From Amaurobius ferox (Eukaryota; Arthropoda; Arachnida; Araneae; Amaurobiidae), in assembly GCA_951213105.1 (NCBI GenBank), contig OX578152.1:74553680-74617679 (forward strand): a stretch of 64,000 nt of DNA. The letters are read 5' to 3'. Within the stretch, counting starts at the first letter, position 1; each line of letters starts with the position of its first letter. Position numbers and translations under genes: made by a program. This document shows, piece by piece, positions 1 to 13,602 of this stretch. The notes below the pieces were generated by a model that saw only the letters and a program-made list of their open reading frames with translations, did not search any database and was not told where the DNA came from.

Positions 1-2048
<2,048 letters not shown>

Positions 2049-2120
2049 CAAAATATTATATGAAATTCCAATGATAGATTAGAGATAAGTTGTAACTCAT
2101 ATAACCATAACTTAAAAAAA

Positions 2121-2868
2121 TCTGATGTGGGCAACACATGACTTTCCTTATATAATGTAATGAATTTACTACTTTTACAATAAAAAAATTGGTTTTTCTT
2201 ATAGTAGATACTTATATTCGTTCAAAGATATTGAATTTTCGACAATTAGTCGACATTTTCATTGATTTATCGTCATTTTTATTCATTTGGCGAGATTTTC
2301 GTTAATTTAGCAACATTTCAAAAAGTCGCCAAGTTGGCGACATACCGCCAAATTCGTCGCCAAGCGTTATGGACGAAGAAATCAGTTATTCTTACAGCAG
2401 ATAAATGACTATTGGCGTTCAAATACAAAAGTATTACTAAGTATCTTTTTTCATGAATGGAACGAGCTAGATCCACGTGAATGATGTCACCCAATTTATC
2501 GCATGGTATTACATATGAAAAGTGAACATATTTTTCAATAGGTAATATATTTTTTTTATATGACTTTTTGATAATTATTTTGTAAAATGTGCAATATCTC
2601 GAGAACGGTTCACGTTAGCGTTCTAAAATTTATGTTAATCGTTTTCTAATGAAAAATTACATAAGAAATGTCTATTTACGTAACTTTATTAGCGATTTTG
2701 GGTTTTTGACGATTTTTTCAAAATTTAACGCGAAAATTTAGGGGGGTTCTAAACATTCGATTCCGTATAAAAACAATAAGCTTCCAGTGTTTAAGGATTG
2801 TGATTTTTGTACCAAATTTCGTTCGAATTGGTCCATTCGTTCGTCAGTTATCGTCTCCACAGACTCAC

Positions 2869-2903
<35 letters not shown>

Positions 2904-3030
2904 TCACTTCAAAAATGTTGGATTCGTGATCAGGGATGCTTGAAACGTGCTCTCCCGTCGAAAATTCGAATTCGAATTTTCGACCCCGTCACAATACTTT
3001 CCTTATACATTATGTATATAAGGAAAGTAA
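2121..3030 (+). mobile_element. Hairpin-ended non-autonomous element, family A (full copy)
   Basis: The copy begins TCTGATGTGGGCAACACATG immediately followed by ACTTTCCTTATA. It ends in a hairpin whose arms read CTTTCCTTATAC and GTATATAAGGAAAG. Inside are a core of imperfect ~20-bp units carrying GGCGA or CGTCA (about 2240-2370), a (CA)n run near 2873-2898, and a conserved ~100-bp 3' module starting GACATCACTTC. There is no coding capacity. Layout resembles Helentron-associated (HINE/DINE-like) elements: short 5' repeat matching a 3' hairpin plus a tandem-repeat core. That class assignment is inference. Confidence 0.75.
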
Positions 3031-3388
3031 TATAAGATAGCTAAAGATGTAAAAAATATAGAGATGCATCATTCAAGGGAGAAGAAAAAGCATATATCCA
3101 GTCATCAAGCTATATATTATCTTCAAATATTAATGGTGAGATTTCAAAATTGAAGCATTAAAGCCAAACACTTGGAAAAGCACTAGGCTTAAAAAGGAAT
3201 TCATTTTGAACAGATTCTTCTACAAGGCCTTGTATCTATAAAAAATGACCAAAAAAAGCTTGTTTCTGAAGACGGAGATAGATAATATCTATAAATTCCG
3301 TCTACTGGGTCTATAAGCTTAAAGACTGAAAAATGAACTAGGAATCAAAGGTATTTTACCCGAGAGAATGCTGCACATGTCGTATCTT
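3031..3388. other. Unassigned non-coding DNA
   Basis: No recognisable gene or repeat end. It separates the family A element from a (TA)n tract. Confidence 0.4.
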
Positions 3389-3461
3389 AATATATATGTA
3401 TATATATAAAAAAAAATATATATATATATATACATACATATATATATATATATACATATAA
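3389..3461. repeat. Interrupted (TA)n microsatellite
   Basis: About 70 bp of TA repeats with GTA, TACATACA and poly-A interruptions. It directly abuts the truncated 5' end of the reverse transcriptase fragment that follows. Confidence 0.9.
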
Positions 3462-3480
3462 TAAAAAACTTCTCAAAGTC

Positions 3481-4272
3481 TTGAACATTCTTTTTCATGC
3501 TATTTCCCGAGAGCCACATTGCATTATCCGAAATAGCTATGAACTTATTCAAAAACTGAAATCCTTTTCTGCCATTGACTCTTTCCAAACATTAGATTTT
3601 AAAGATCTTTTTAATAACATCGACATTAAAGATTTATTCTCTGTCATTAAACAACTCTTCGATCAATTCAAATTAAATACTCTTACTAAATATGACTCGT
3701 CCACCTTTAATAATTTATTGCATTTTGTGCTTTTTCACAACTATCTTGTACATGGCAATGCTGTATATCTCCAAACGATTGGATCCACTAGTAGCTCCAT
3801 GCTCGCCAATATCTATCTCTACTTCTACGAAAGAAAATCCACTCTGTTCACTCGTAACATTTCTATTTTTCGATACATTGATGATGTTTTTCTTTGTTTT
3901 CATACTGCACACGTTTCTTTACCCACACTTAATATATATCCATCCAATCTTGAATTAATACCGAATGAATCCCACCCTTCCAAATCTGTAAATTATCTTG
4001 ACATCACCATTGATATACATTGTAACTCTTTCACTACTACTATTTATGATAACAGACATCAATTTAAATTTAATGTAAAATTCTTCCCACATTTCTCTTC
4101 TTGCCTTAGCAACCAAGTTTTTAGAAATCTAATCACTAGCTATTTGCTCCGCATTAAACGCCTGGATAGTAATAAGTGTACACTATCACACATTAATAGT
4201 CTCAAAAATCTTTGCTATATGTACAACTTCCCCCCCTTATTTGTAGATCGCAGTATAAGTACAGTATTCTAA
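3481..4272 (+). pseudogene. Reverse transcriptase fragment, probably Penelope-like, 5'-truncated
   Basis: About 263 codons are open, without a convincing ATG: the frame enters directly from the (TA)n tract. RT motif A appears as DFKDLFNNIDI, motif C as FRYIDDVFL, and the following conserved YLDITI and YDNRHQFKF blocks are present. Motif B, GIPMGG in the related copy at 6192-6925, is eroded to GSTSSS, so the enzyme is very likely dead. The pattern (YIDD, NYLDxTI, YDxRxxF) is that of RTs I associate with Penelope-like elements. An unclassified non-LTR relative is the alternative. No endonuclease domain is visible. Confidence 0.65.
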
Positions 4273-4846
4273 AGTCGTGGAAACACCATAAAATAAACAC
4301 CGCCCCGGCGGGCAAACATAAAAATGTAAAAATATTAAAAAACAGTAATTTCGATTACACTAAAAACGAAAATTTTTTTTAAAAAAATCGCCTCGGCGGG
4401 TAAAGAAAAAAGTTTAAAACACTCATAAAACCGTTAAGGCGGATATCTAAAAAACTAATAAAACAAAAAACAGGCTACGGCTCCAAAAAACAGTGTTATC
4501 CATTCTTTCAAAGTTTTCGATAATCGTGGTCACATCTCGGTCAGTTTCTAAACTCTTGGGTTTATCTCTCCGAAACTATGTACTGCTACTTCCACTTCTT
4601 CTGGTCTGGATTATTCCCACGTGGTATTCAGCGAGGTAAGCGTACAGATTGTAGCATGTGGGGGAATCATTTGAAGATTATTCACGGTGACGACCTTTCG
4701 ACATGTGAGTTGCTCTTTTTTGCAAATTCGTATATTTGTGCGCTATATTTTTCATGTTCATGTCTATGTGGTATTTTATATTTCATGTTTATGTGGTATT
4801 TTATGTTATATAATTGAATTTATCCTATTTGGTTTTTTTCTGTTAT
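4273..4846 (+). other. 3' region of the reverse transcriptase element
   Basis: Downstream of the RT stop are two short GC-rich motifs, CGCCCCGGCGGGCAAA near 4302 and CGCCTCGGCGGGTAAA near 4390, in otherwise A-rich DNA. A readable + strand stretch follows (about 4578-4740; CYFHFFWSGLFPRG, then MWGNHLKIIHGDD). It resembles peptide-like strings I have seen behind RTs of this type, but I cannot assign a function. I take this as the element's 3' untranslated or degenerate region. Confidence 0.4.
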
Positions 4847-4969
4847 TCCGTTGTTGGGCACAGATTGCATAATATTTTAACCACGTGTTTTTATGCAATC
4901 ATAGAAACAACGGATTTTAGTATATCTGTCTAGAATGTGCCCCTGAAGACGCTTCTGGCAGATATACTA
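4847..4969 (+). ncRNA. Structured RNA region at the 3' end of the RT element
   Basis: Three perfect helices can be read directly. S1 is TCCGTTGTT (4847-4855) with AACAACGGA (4906-4914). S2, inside S1, is GATTGCATAA (4863-4872) with TTATGCAATC (4891-4900). S3 is TAGTATATCTG (4918-4928) with CAGATATACTA (4959-4969). In addition GGGCACA (4856-4862) is the exact complement of TGTGCCC (4936-4942), which would form a pseudoknot between S1 and S3. CTGAAGA at 4943-4949 matches the hammerhead box CUGANGA, but no GAAA lies where a hammerhead needs it. Likely role: element end recognition or RNA processing (inference). Confidence 0.55.
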
Positions 4970-5125
4970 TTTTTTAATATATTTTCCTTGTCCTGGCCTC
5001 TCCGTGCTCTGCTTTTTCGACCCTTCCTCGTTGCTTTTTGCTTTTCACACACGCTTTTATTTTGCTCGCGGTTAGATACTGTGGTTACTGATTCACACTC
5101 TTGCACTTTAGTTTTTGTTATTTTA

Positions 5126-5227
<102 letters not shown>

Positions 5228-5288
5228 TCCCAAATAGGACAAGTAGCAATGTACTCGTAAAATTTCCAGATAAGTGACGGAAGTAACG

Positions 5289-5364
5289 GCCGGGGGGAGT
5301 TGCGACCCCCAACACTCCGGTAAAAGCTTTTTTCCGCCATGGCAAACGCTCCCGGTAGCCGATA
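5289..5364 (-). repeat. GC-rich direct repeat, copy 1
   Basis: Begins GCCGGGGGGAGTTGCGACCC and ends CTCCCGGTAGCCGATAC on the + strand. A second, roughly 70% identical copy lies 540 bp to the right in the same orientation. On the minus strand both can be read as short peptides ending in a GV(A/T)xPPG-like string, so they may be remnants of a duplicated coding or terminal-repeat segment of the minus-strand RT element. Confidence 0.55.
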
Positions 5365-5614
5365 CTCCCTACACTATTTTCTTCATGACTCTTATAAAAC
5401 CGTAAAAAATTACATACATACATATACACTTTCAATAACTTGTAAAAATCCAAATGTTTACTATAATACGCTAAAACAAACCAAAAAGGATACACTATAA
5501 AAATATAACAATTAATTTAAAATACTAATGTATGAAATCATTTCACACTTGGTTATTTAATATCCCAATATCAATATATTCAAAAAATAATGTTTGAAAT
5601 CCAAGTCAGAGAGG

Positions 5615-5683
<69 letters not shown>

Positions 5684-5692
5684 TATATATAC
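5615..5692. repeat. (TA)n microsatellite
   Basis: About 75 bp of TA repeats with a few interruptions at the right edge. Confidence 0.97.
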
Positions 5693-5828
5693 ATATAGAT
5701 ATAACTATTAACCTCATCTAAAACAATCTACTGAAAATATACCCAAAGGCGCTAAGCTACTCAAACAAGTACATTTATATACTACAAAAGAAATAGAAAA
5801 TTGAAGAATGACAATGTATCAAAATTTC

Positions 5829-5903
5829 GCCGGGGGGGATTGTGACTCCCACTTCCCGGTTTAGCCAGCTTCATGTCATGACGACACTCCCGGAAGCGGA
5901 TAC
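5829..5903 (-). repeat. GC-rich direct repeat, copy 2
   Basis: Begins GCCGGGGGGGATTGTGACTC and ends CTCCCGGAAGCGGATAC on the + strand. It aligns along its whole length with copy 1 at 5289-5364. The unit is GC-rich in strongly AT-rich surroundings. Confidence 0.55.
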
Positions 5904-6191
5904 AATGTCGCAAACCTAGTACATATACAAAAACTAAAAATGTATAAAAGTTGAAAGACCAATACTGACTTTACACCTAAACCTAAACAACGAGATTTAC
6001 AACATCCAAACAGAAACTCAAAATACATTGTAAATGTCAAATATCTTACACCAATATCAAGATAAACAAGATCAAGCCCCGCATACACTTCACCACTCTA
6101 ACCTCCAAAAAGTAATAGACATATACTTTGTACAAATTGAACTCCATCAGACTGTTAAACAATGACATCCCCAATGCTGCGCATCTTCAGA

Positions 6192-6907
6192 TCAGACTGA
6201 AAGTGTACTCCCATTTAAATACAAGTTGTAACTCTCAGTTACGGTTATGCTGAAAAATTTACATAATATGTCACTAAGAAAACGTAGAGGGTAACCCATT
6301 GCAATTGCTTCATTTAGATAGCCCAGATCACTTAAAAAACGATCCTCTGCACTGCTATTTAAACATTTGCTTCTTGTTAAAAAATTTATAATAATGTTTC
6401 TAAAAACATTACGATGCAGACAAGAATGCCAATTAATTACGTAATTTATTTTAAAATTAAAGTCATTTCCTTTATCATATAATTTAAAACTTACTTTACC
6501 ATTAGATTGTTTATATATAGTTAAATCTAAAAAATTGATACTATTATCTATGTTACGTGAAGTTTCTGTCAATGTCAAATTTGATGGAAAAAAAGTAAAA
6601 TCCAAGTGATCCCGGTCATCGTGGCATGCATATAATATGTCATCCACATAACGAATATATACCATCTCATTTAATATATGAGAACCCTCTTCGTATTTGT
6701 TCAAGTATATATCAGCAAGAATAGAGGAGCAAGCCCCTCCCATTGGAATGCCATTACGCTGTTTATAAAATTCAGTTCCATCATAAAGCACAGTTTCAAA
6801 CAAGACCATTTCTATCAGACACTTGTAAATATGTATTTTAATGAGGTTTTGCATCTTATACTTTTCATACATCTCCATTAATATGCAAAACAGATCATTT
6901 ATATCGA

Positions 6908-6925
<18 letters not shown>
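6192..6925 (-). pseudogene. Reverse transcriptase fragment, probably Penelope-like, 5'-truncated into (TA)n
   Basis: Read on the minus strand, the frame carries RT motif A (YNIDINDLF), motif B ([18 protein letters not shown]), motif C ([10 protein letters not shown]), then NFLDLTIYK and [12 protein letters not shown], and it stops after a complete C-terminal segment. Motifs B and C look catalytically sound, unlike the fragment at 3481-4272. Everything N-terminal of motif A is replaced by (TA)n, so the copy is truncated and cannot encode a full enzyme. No GIY-YIG endonuclease is seen. Same family as the other fragment, opposite strand. Confidence 0.7.
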
Positions 6926-7197
<272 letters not shown>

Positions 7198-7660
7198 CTA
7201 AAATATATATATCCTAAGGACACAAAGCTTTTGTTTCATGTGTGGATGTAGATTTTGAATGTTTTCTTGGTATGTGTAGATGTAGATCTTGAATGTTTTC
7301 TTTTATTATACGAAGCTGCGTTGCGCTGTATAAGTCGGAACTGCAGTAAAATTTTATTATCTCCCTCCTAATTAATATAGATATCGTTTAATGAACGACC
7401 AAAAAACCATTAAATATTATAAAACACCTTCAAAAATTAGAAATTATAAAAATATACTGATTTTATAAGAAAGATGAGAAGAGAATAACATTTCAGATAT
7501 TTGCGTTTAATTATACAGTTTCAAAAAGAATCCGGGGCATTCACTAAAGAAATTGAGCCAATTAACCAGTAAATCATATAATCGTCAGTCTCTGTTATTT
7601 TTAACACATTGTTACAAATGTGACTATTTCTGTGTCAAATCATTTCCTCCCTTTATATAG
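7198..7660 (+). other. Intron sequence upstream of the carboxypeptidase exon
   Basis: Contains a short tandem duplication around 7235-7300 (units containing GTAGAT and TTGAATGTTTTCTT). It ends with a pyrimidine-rich tract and the splice acceptor TATATAG just before 7661. Confidence 0.6.
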
Positions 7661-7863
7661 GTGTCGGTACCAGCCGCAAACCCTGCGAAGAAATCTACTG
7701 CGGAGACAAGCCATTCTCGGAGAGCGAGTCCAGAGCACTCAGGGACCTGATGGTTACACTAGGCAGCCGCATCAAGGGTTACTTTTCTGTGCACGCCTTC
7801 TCTCAGCTCTGGATGACACCTTATGGAATCCATAAGAAGTTGCCAGATAATTACGCCGAATTG
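7661..7863 (+). CDS. Zinc carboxypeptidase (M14, CPA/CPB type), internal exon
   Basis: This exon encodes 67 complete codons of an M14 metallocarboxypeptidase, which removes C-terminal residues and is usually secreted. The block PCEEIYCGDKPFSESES matches the family's PCSExYxGxxPFSExE. SVHAFSQLWMTPYG carries the third zinc-ligand histidine (His196 of bovine CPA). The exon follows the acceptor TATATAG and ends at TTG|GTAATT, a phase 0 donor. The first two nucleotides complete a codon from an upstream exon that is not in this window. The reading continues without a gap (..NYAEL | TRVGKTG..) into the exon at 31486, giving a 23.6-kb intron loaded with transposons. Confidence 0.9.
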
Positions 7864-8803
7864 GTAATTATGAAATTCTTCGGGAATTCAAAATATGTAT
7901 CTGAATCAATGGTTCTAATACTTGTTTTTCTTCTAATACACATTTTCGTCTATCCGGTTAAATTAAATACGGAAAAATATCTTTCATGAGATAAAAATCG
8001 TTATGAAAACTATGATAAACTTGCATTTAGCACTTACGTTACCGGTATCCATTATCAATCAAAAATGTTTAAATATTCATATTTAAATATTCATATTTTA
8101 TTCATCAATGCTTAAATATCACAAATATTTAAATGTTTAAATATACATTTTAAAAGTATTAATGAAGTTTCTTTTTTTGGGTTTTACAGTAGTAATGACA
8201 ATTTCGACTTTTAAACTCAATAATGCTGCATTTACATTTACAAATGGAATCAGGGTTTCTCTGTGCTTCTACAAGTATTTTTCATCTGAGAAAAACATGG
8301 TTAAGTTTGCTTTCAGTTGCTTTAATTGGCAAATAAATAGTTTACTCTATAATTTTGGTTCCTGTAAAAATGATTGAAATTTAAAAAGAGAACTGAAAAT
8401 TTGAAAGATTTAAATTATCTACCACTTAAGAAACAATTAAAAAATTGTTAATATGTTTCATCCAACATTTTTAAAGGGATTGTATGTTTCAGGGCACTTG
8501 CCATTCGAAAGTGTTCGTATATAAAGGCCCATATAATATTGTGAAGTTAATGTCAAGATCTTTTGCATTCGTTTTCACTGTATGCAAGTTTACTATTGGT
8601 CAAATCATATAACTCTTGCAACTTGGTCTTACAGTATACATTTTATAAAATTTCAAGTTATTTTTTATAACATTTTATAAGTACTAATTAATTTTTTTTT
8701 TCTGGTTTTTACAGTAGTAATGACAATTTTGATTTTTAAACTCAATAATATTTGTACTGTAATAGAAACCTCTGGGGGGGGGGGGGTCCAACAGTTCTAA
8801 AAA
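7864..8803 (+). other. Intron with an imperfect internal duplication
   Basis: The segment at about 8169-8226 (containing TTTTACAGTAGTAATGACAA) recurs at about 8697-8752. A 13-G run lies at about 8774-8786. No coding exon is recognised. Confidence 0.5.
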
Positions 8804-9745
8804 TCTGATGTGGGCAGCACATGTCTTTCCCTGCAGACTCAAATTCATATTTCCTTTATTTCTTTAATAATTCAGTACAATGAGTTTAATTGAACCAAAT
8901 AACACTAAATTTGCATTTTTAATTCAATTTTTGTTTTTATTTGGTAATTGGAATTTTTTCCGATAGCGACGTAACAAAAATGCAGGAAACCTCAAATATC
9001 TTGAGAACTGTTAGTCCTAAAGTATAATGGAGTGTGTTACATTCTTTTCTTCGTCAAAAATTGCGTATAAAACAAGTATTTAATTGATACATTTCAGCAT
9101 ACGTAGTCTTTTTTTTTTTAGATTTTGGCGACTTTTGCTGGCCATTTCGTAAAAAAAAGGTCGATTGTTATTTTCCGAATCGTACCAAAATCTAATCAGC
9201 ATCAGAATGTCCCACAGGTAACTTATCTACCAAATATTGTGAAATTTAGTCAATTAGTATTTTAGCTAGGGTGGATACATGACATTTTTGTAGGCCATTT
9301 CGTAAAAAAGGCGGGTTCTTTTTTTCTGAATCGTACCAAATTCTAATCAGCACCAGAGTATCCAGCAAGTAACTTATATACCAAATTTTGTGAAATTTGG
9401 TAAATTAGTATTTTAGCTAGAGCGGATAAATTAAATTTTTACGGGCCATTTCGTAAAAAAAGGCGGATTCTGTTTTTACGAATCATACCAAAAACTAATC
9501 AGCACAAGGGTCACATCCAAGTGATTTACCTAACAAATTTTATGAAATTCGGTCCATTAGTTTTTGAGTTAGAGTGGATACATACACAGGCACACAGACA
9601 GACACACAGACGTCACGCTAAAAATAGTATTTTCGTATTCTAGCGGTATCGAAACATGTAGATCTGTCGAAAACTCGAGTTGCTATTTTCGGCATGATTC
9701 CAATACTTTCCCCATACATTACCATGTATTGCAGGGAAAGTAAAA
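8804..9745 (+). mobile_element. Hairpin-ended non-autonomous element, family B (full copy)
   Basis: Starts TCTGATGTGGGCAGCACATG followed by the CTTTCCCTGCA motif, and ends in a hairpin containing ACTTTCCCCATAC and GCAGGGAAAGT. The body contains repeated lines of the form 'AAATTTNGTNNATTAGT...GAGTGGATACA' and 'GGCCATTTCGTAAAAAA', a CACAGACAGACA microsatellite, and a 3' module starting GACGTCACGCTAAAAAT. No protein is encoded. The ends match family A in plan but not in base sequence. Confidence 0.75.
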
Positions 9746-10274
9746 ATGTCTTGACGACTTGTGATAACCCAATTGGTACGTTAACATATGTTAGTCATGT
9801 CTTTAACTCTTTAGTTCCAATAACAGCAGCTGCTTTATCGGACGCTATTCCTTGCGACTTATGAATGGTTACGACAAAGGATTAGGCCATTGCTTTCTGG
9901 TATATTTCATTTTACCATCTATTATAATATGACTATTGAATTGATTTTAATGGTTGCGTTGCACGTTTATACTTCCAAAAAAGAAAATTTCACACCTTTT
10001 CCTTGTAGTTTATTGAGCGTCATTCCATGAGATCGTCAACATTCCAATATCAATATTAACCAAGTTTTAGTATAAATAAATCGATCTGAAAAGTTGGATA
10101 TCGATTGGGGTGAAACGCCTATATACATATGCTGGCGTAAGAGAGGCCATTTTGACTAGCAGTTGAAGCGATGGCTGTAGATGGCGAATATAGGGTTACA
10201 TTTTCGTCCTTTCCCAGGGATCTTGAGAAACTCAAAACATTCTAGGCTACTTTCTTGAATGATTGGTACAATTT
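9746..10274. other. Intron, no feature recognised
   Basis: No gene or repeat boundary is visible between the family B element and the inverted family A composite. Confidence 0.4.
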
Positions 10275-10438
10275 TTACTTTCCTTATATACATAATGTAT
10301 AAGGAAAGTATTGTGACGGGGTCGAAAATTCGAATTCGAGTTTTCGAATTCGAGTTTTCGACGGGAGAGCACGTTTCAAGCATCCCTGATCACGAATCAA
10401 ACATTTTTGAAGTGATGTCTGTGTGTGTGTGTGTGAAA

Positions 10439-10473
<35 letters not shown>

Positions 10474-10720
10474 AGTGAGTCTGTGGAGACGATAACTGAC
10501 GAACGAATTTACCGATTCGAACGAAATTTGGGACAAAAATCACAATCCATAAACACTGGAAGCCTATTGTTTTTGTACGCAATCGAATGTTCAGAACTCC
10601 CCTAAATTTTCGAATGAAATTTTGAAAAAATTGTCAAAAAATGAAAACCGCTAATAAAGTTACGCAAATAGATATTTCTTATGCAATTTTTCATTAGAAA
10701 ACGATTGACATACACACACC

Positions 10721-10770
<50 letters not shown>

Positions 10771-10896
10771 TCACTTCAAAAATGTTTGATTCGTGATCAG
10801 GGATGCTTGAAACGTGCTCTCCCGTCGAAAACTCGAATTCGAATTTTCGACCCCGTCACAACACTTTCCTTATACATTATGTATATAAGGAAAGTA
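10275..10896. mobile_element. Palindromic family A composite with hairpins at both ends
   Basis: The left part is the 3' half of family A in minus orientation: hairpin at 10276-10310, 3' module, (GT)n, body down to about 10706. It switches directly at a (CA)n run (about 10713-10766) to the 3' module and hairpin in plus orientation (10862-10895). Both termini are therefore the 3' hairpin and no 5' end is present. Confidence 0.7.
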
Positions 10897-11368
10897 ATAA
10901 GCAACGGAGGTCATTGTTATTGTGTGGGTGCATTCCCCTTTACTTTAGTCGAGGGAGAAAATGTTTCCTCCAATCTGTTCTAGTAAATATCATTCACGAT
11001 ACTGTCGGAGTACAGAAAAGTTATCACATTCGATTTTATAACAACTTCGATTTTATATAAGGCGTGACAGGAATATCTTTCGTCAGGTAGCTTTATACAA
11101 AGATGGACTTTATAACTTTTGACCTTGTTTGATTTTATGTCTCTCATCGCGAGAGAGAGACAATATCTGTAAGTTTCACATTCCCATAATTTTGCAATTG
11201 CTTTGAGACGTCTCAAACTTGATTAGTCGAGGCAGCATTCTTCAAATTTTTTTGCCGAATGTAAAGGTGAAGGTGGTAGTATTTTAGGGCTTTTCTATTA
11301 GGCTAAAAATCAAGCATAATTGGGGTAGTTATTTGGGTAATGACGCTAATTTGTTATGCAACCTATTG

Positions 11369-11826
11369 TTACTTTCCTTATATACATAATGTATAAGGAA
11401 AGTATTGTGGCGGGGTCGAAAATTCGAATTCGAGTTTTCGACGGGAGAGCACGTTTCAAGCATCCCTGATCACGAATCAAACATTTTTGATGTGATGTCT
11501 GTGCGTGTGTCAGTGAGTCTGTGGAGACGATAACTGACGAACGAATGGACCGATTTAAACAAAATTTGGTACAAAAATCACAATCCGTAAACACTGGAAG
11601 CCTATTGTTTTTATACGCAATCGAATGTTCAGAACTCCCCTAAATTTTCGAATGAAATTTTGAAAACATTATCAAAAAATGAAAACCGCTAATAAAGTTA
11701 CGCAAATAGATATTTCTTATGCAATTTTTCATTAGAAAACGATTGACATAAATTTTTGAACGCTAACATGAACTGTTTTCGAGATATTGTACATTTTTCA
11801 AAAAAATTATCAAAAAGTCATATAAA

Positions 11827-11858
<32 letters not shown>

Positions 11859-12292
11859 CCTATTGAGAAACATGTTCACTTTTCATATGTAATACCATGC
11901 GATAATTTGGGTGACATCATTCTCGTGGATCTAGCTCGTTCCATTCCTGAAAAAATATACTTTAAGTGAAACTTTTGTATTTGAACGCCAATAGTCATTT
12001 ATCTGCTATTAGAATAACTTAATTCTTCGTCCATAACGCTTGGCGAGATTTTGGAGACGTATTTGGCGGAATGTCGCCAACCTGGCGACTTTTGAAATGT
12101 TGCCAAATTAACGAAAATCTCGCCAAATGGATAAAAATGACGCTATATCAATGAAAATGACGACTAATTGTCGAAAATTCAATATCTTGGAAAGAATATT
12201 AGTATCTACTCTAAGGAAAACCTATTTTTTTACTGTAAAAGTAGTAAATTCATTACATTATATAAGGAAAGTCATGTGTTGCCCACATCAGA
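11369..12292 (-). mobile_element. Hairpin-ended element, family A (full copy, minus strand)
   Basis: The 3' hairpin lies at about 11370-11404 and the 5' terminus at 12292 (CATCAGA on the + strand, preceded by GGAAAGTCATGTGTTGCCCA). It contains the GGCGA/CGTCA unit core at about 12040-12180 and a (TA)n run near 11830. It is colinear with the copy at 2121-3030. Confidence 0.75.
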
Positions 12293-12667
12293 TTTTTTTA
12301 AAACAGAGGCACCTATTTTACAGCTAAATTGCGCATCAAATATCCCCATGCAACACGCGTGCGCCATAACACGGGCAGACGATAACTTCCCGGTTGGAGC
12401 CAAAATAGCGATTGCGTCAGCCTGTGTATTTAGGATCCTTAGCTTGGGTTAAAAAGCGTTAAAATGTTAAAGCCCTTATAAGCGAGCTAAACATTTGACC
12501 TGAGTAATGATATTAGCATAATTCGCACGCTTGTAATTAAGTAATTTAGAATACAGCAGGGTCCTGATTATTCGAAATAACGGATTATCCAAATCATAGA
12601 CAAAATGTGAATAAAATAATAATGTTCTAATTTCAGGAACAAGTTTCATTACCAAAAGAAAACACAG

Positions 12668-13450
12668 TTTAAGGAGACCAAGACATGATAAACATTTAAG
12701 ATGTCTATTTTTCGTTTAATCGCTGAAATAATATAATTTCTGTTGATTTCAGAAATATATAATCTATACATATTCTATACATAAAAAGATTAGATATGTA
12801 AACAATGTAAACATTAATTCTACGAGGCATTCAAAGAGCATTTGTCAAAATATGTATTTCCCTGTTATGGTATACTTTATGTAAATTCTATAGCATCTAC
12901 ATACATGAAATTTTGCAAGAGTATAAAATGTACAGGTGTGAATTCAGTGAGAATCTATTTAAATTGTTTGGCATTTATAAAATGTCTATATGTATTTGGA
13001 AAAATATGCCTATGTAACAATTTCCAAACTCTTATACACCTTTTATAAATACCAAGCAATTTAAGTAGAAAAATTTGGGTTCAGTAGATGTACAATCATA
13101 AATTTTATGACTGAAAGGCTTTTTTTGCAGAAATTCATGGTTGTAGATGATATAGAATTTATGGATGAAGATACTACAGAATTTATGTGAATGCTATAGA
13201 ATTTATGGACGTAGATGCTATAGAATTTATGAATGTAGATGCTATAGAATAAATGCCTTTAAAACAGCCCTTAGAATAGACGTTTACATTATATACATCT
13301 TAAAGCTTAAAATATCCGCTTTTCATAAGGTGAAAGGTATATAAATTATATGTTTTTGAAATTAGCAGAATATTTTTTTTATTATTTGAGCTAAACGAAA
13401 AATCGATATTTCGAATGTTTATCATGTCCTGAAACTTAAGCTGTTGGTTA
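12668..13450. repeat. Inverted-repeat element remnant with a minisatellite inside
   Basis: ACATGATAAACATTTAAGAT near 12685 and its approximate reverse complement near 13394-13429 (ATTTCGAATGTTTATCATGT) form arms of about 50-60 bp, interrupted by mismatches. Between them, 13136-13254 is a tandem array of ~30-bp units containing GATGCTATAGAATTTATG. This may be a decayed foldback or MITE. Confidence 0.45.
13136..13254. repeat. ~30-bp minisatellite
   Basis: Four or so imperfect units of the form GTAGATGCTATAGAATTTAT, with variation in the linker. Confidence 0.7.
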
Positions 13451-13602
13451 TAAGAGGGACTAAGGGAAGCAAGGAGAGGTTTATTGTCCTAGACTAAGTC
13501 ATCGCTAAATATGTAACCACAAAATTAAACTCAACATTTAAAATGTTCTCATTAACTTCTCTTCTGGTTTAAATTAAAAGTATGTACAGTACTAATTTTT
13601 CC

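Noticed and set aside
2787..3035. Repeated small open frames with THTHTHT or SLTHT strings (also near 10681, 11346, 43291, 51847)
   Set aside because: They are the same non-coding family A 3' region with its (CA)n tract in different copies, not a protein family.
4918..4969. A canonical hammerhead ribozyme at the S3 hairpin
   Set aside because: CTGAAGA is present, but the GAAA box and a stem II are missing before the closing strand, so the fold cannot be a standard hammerhead.
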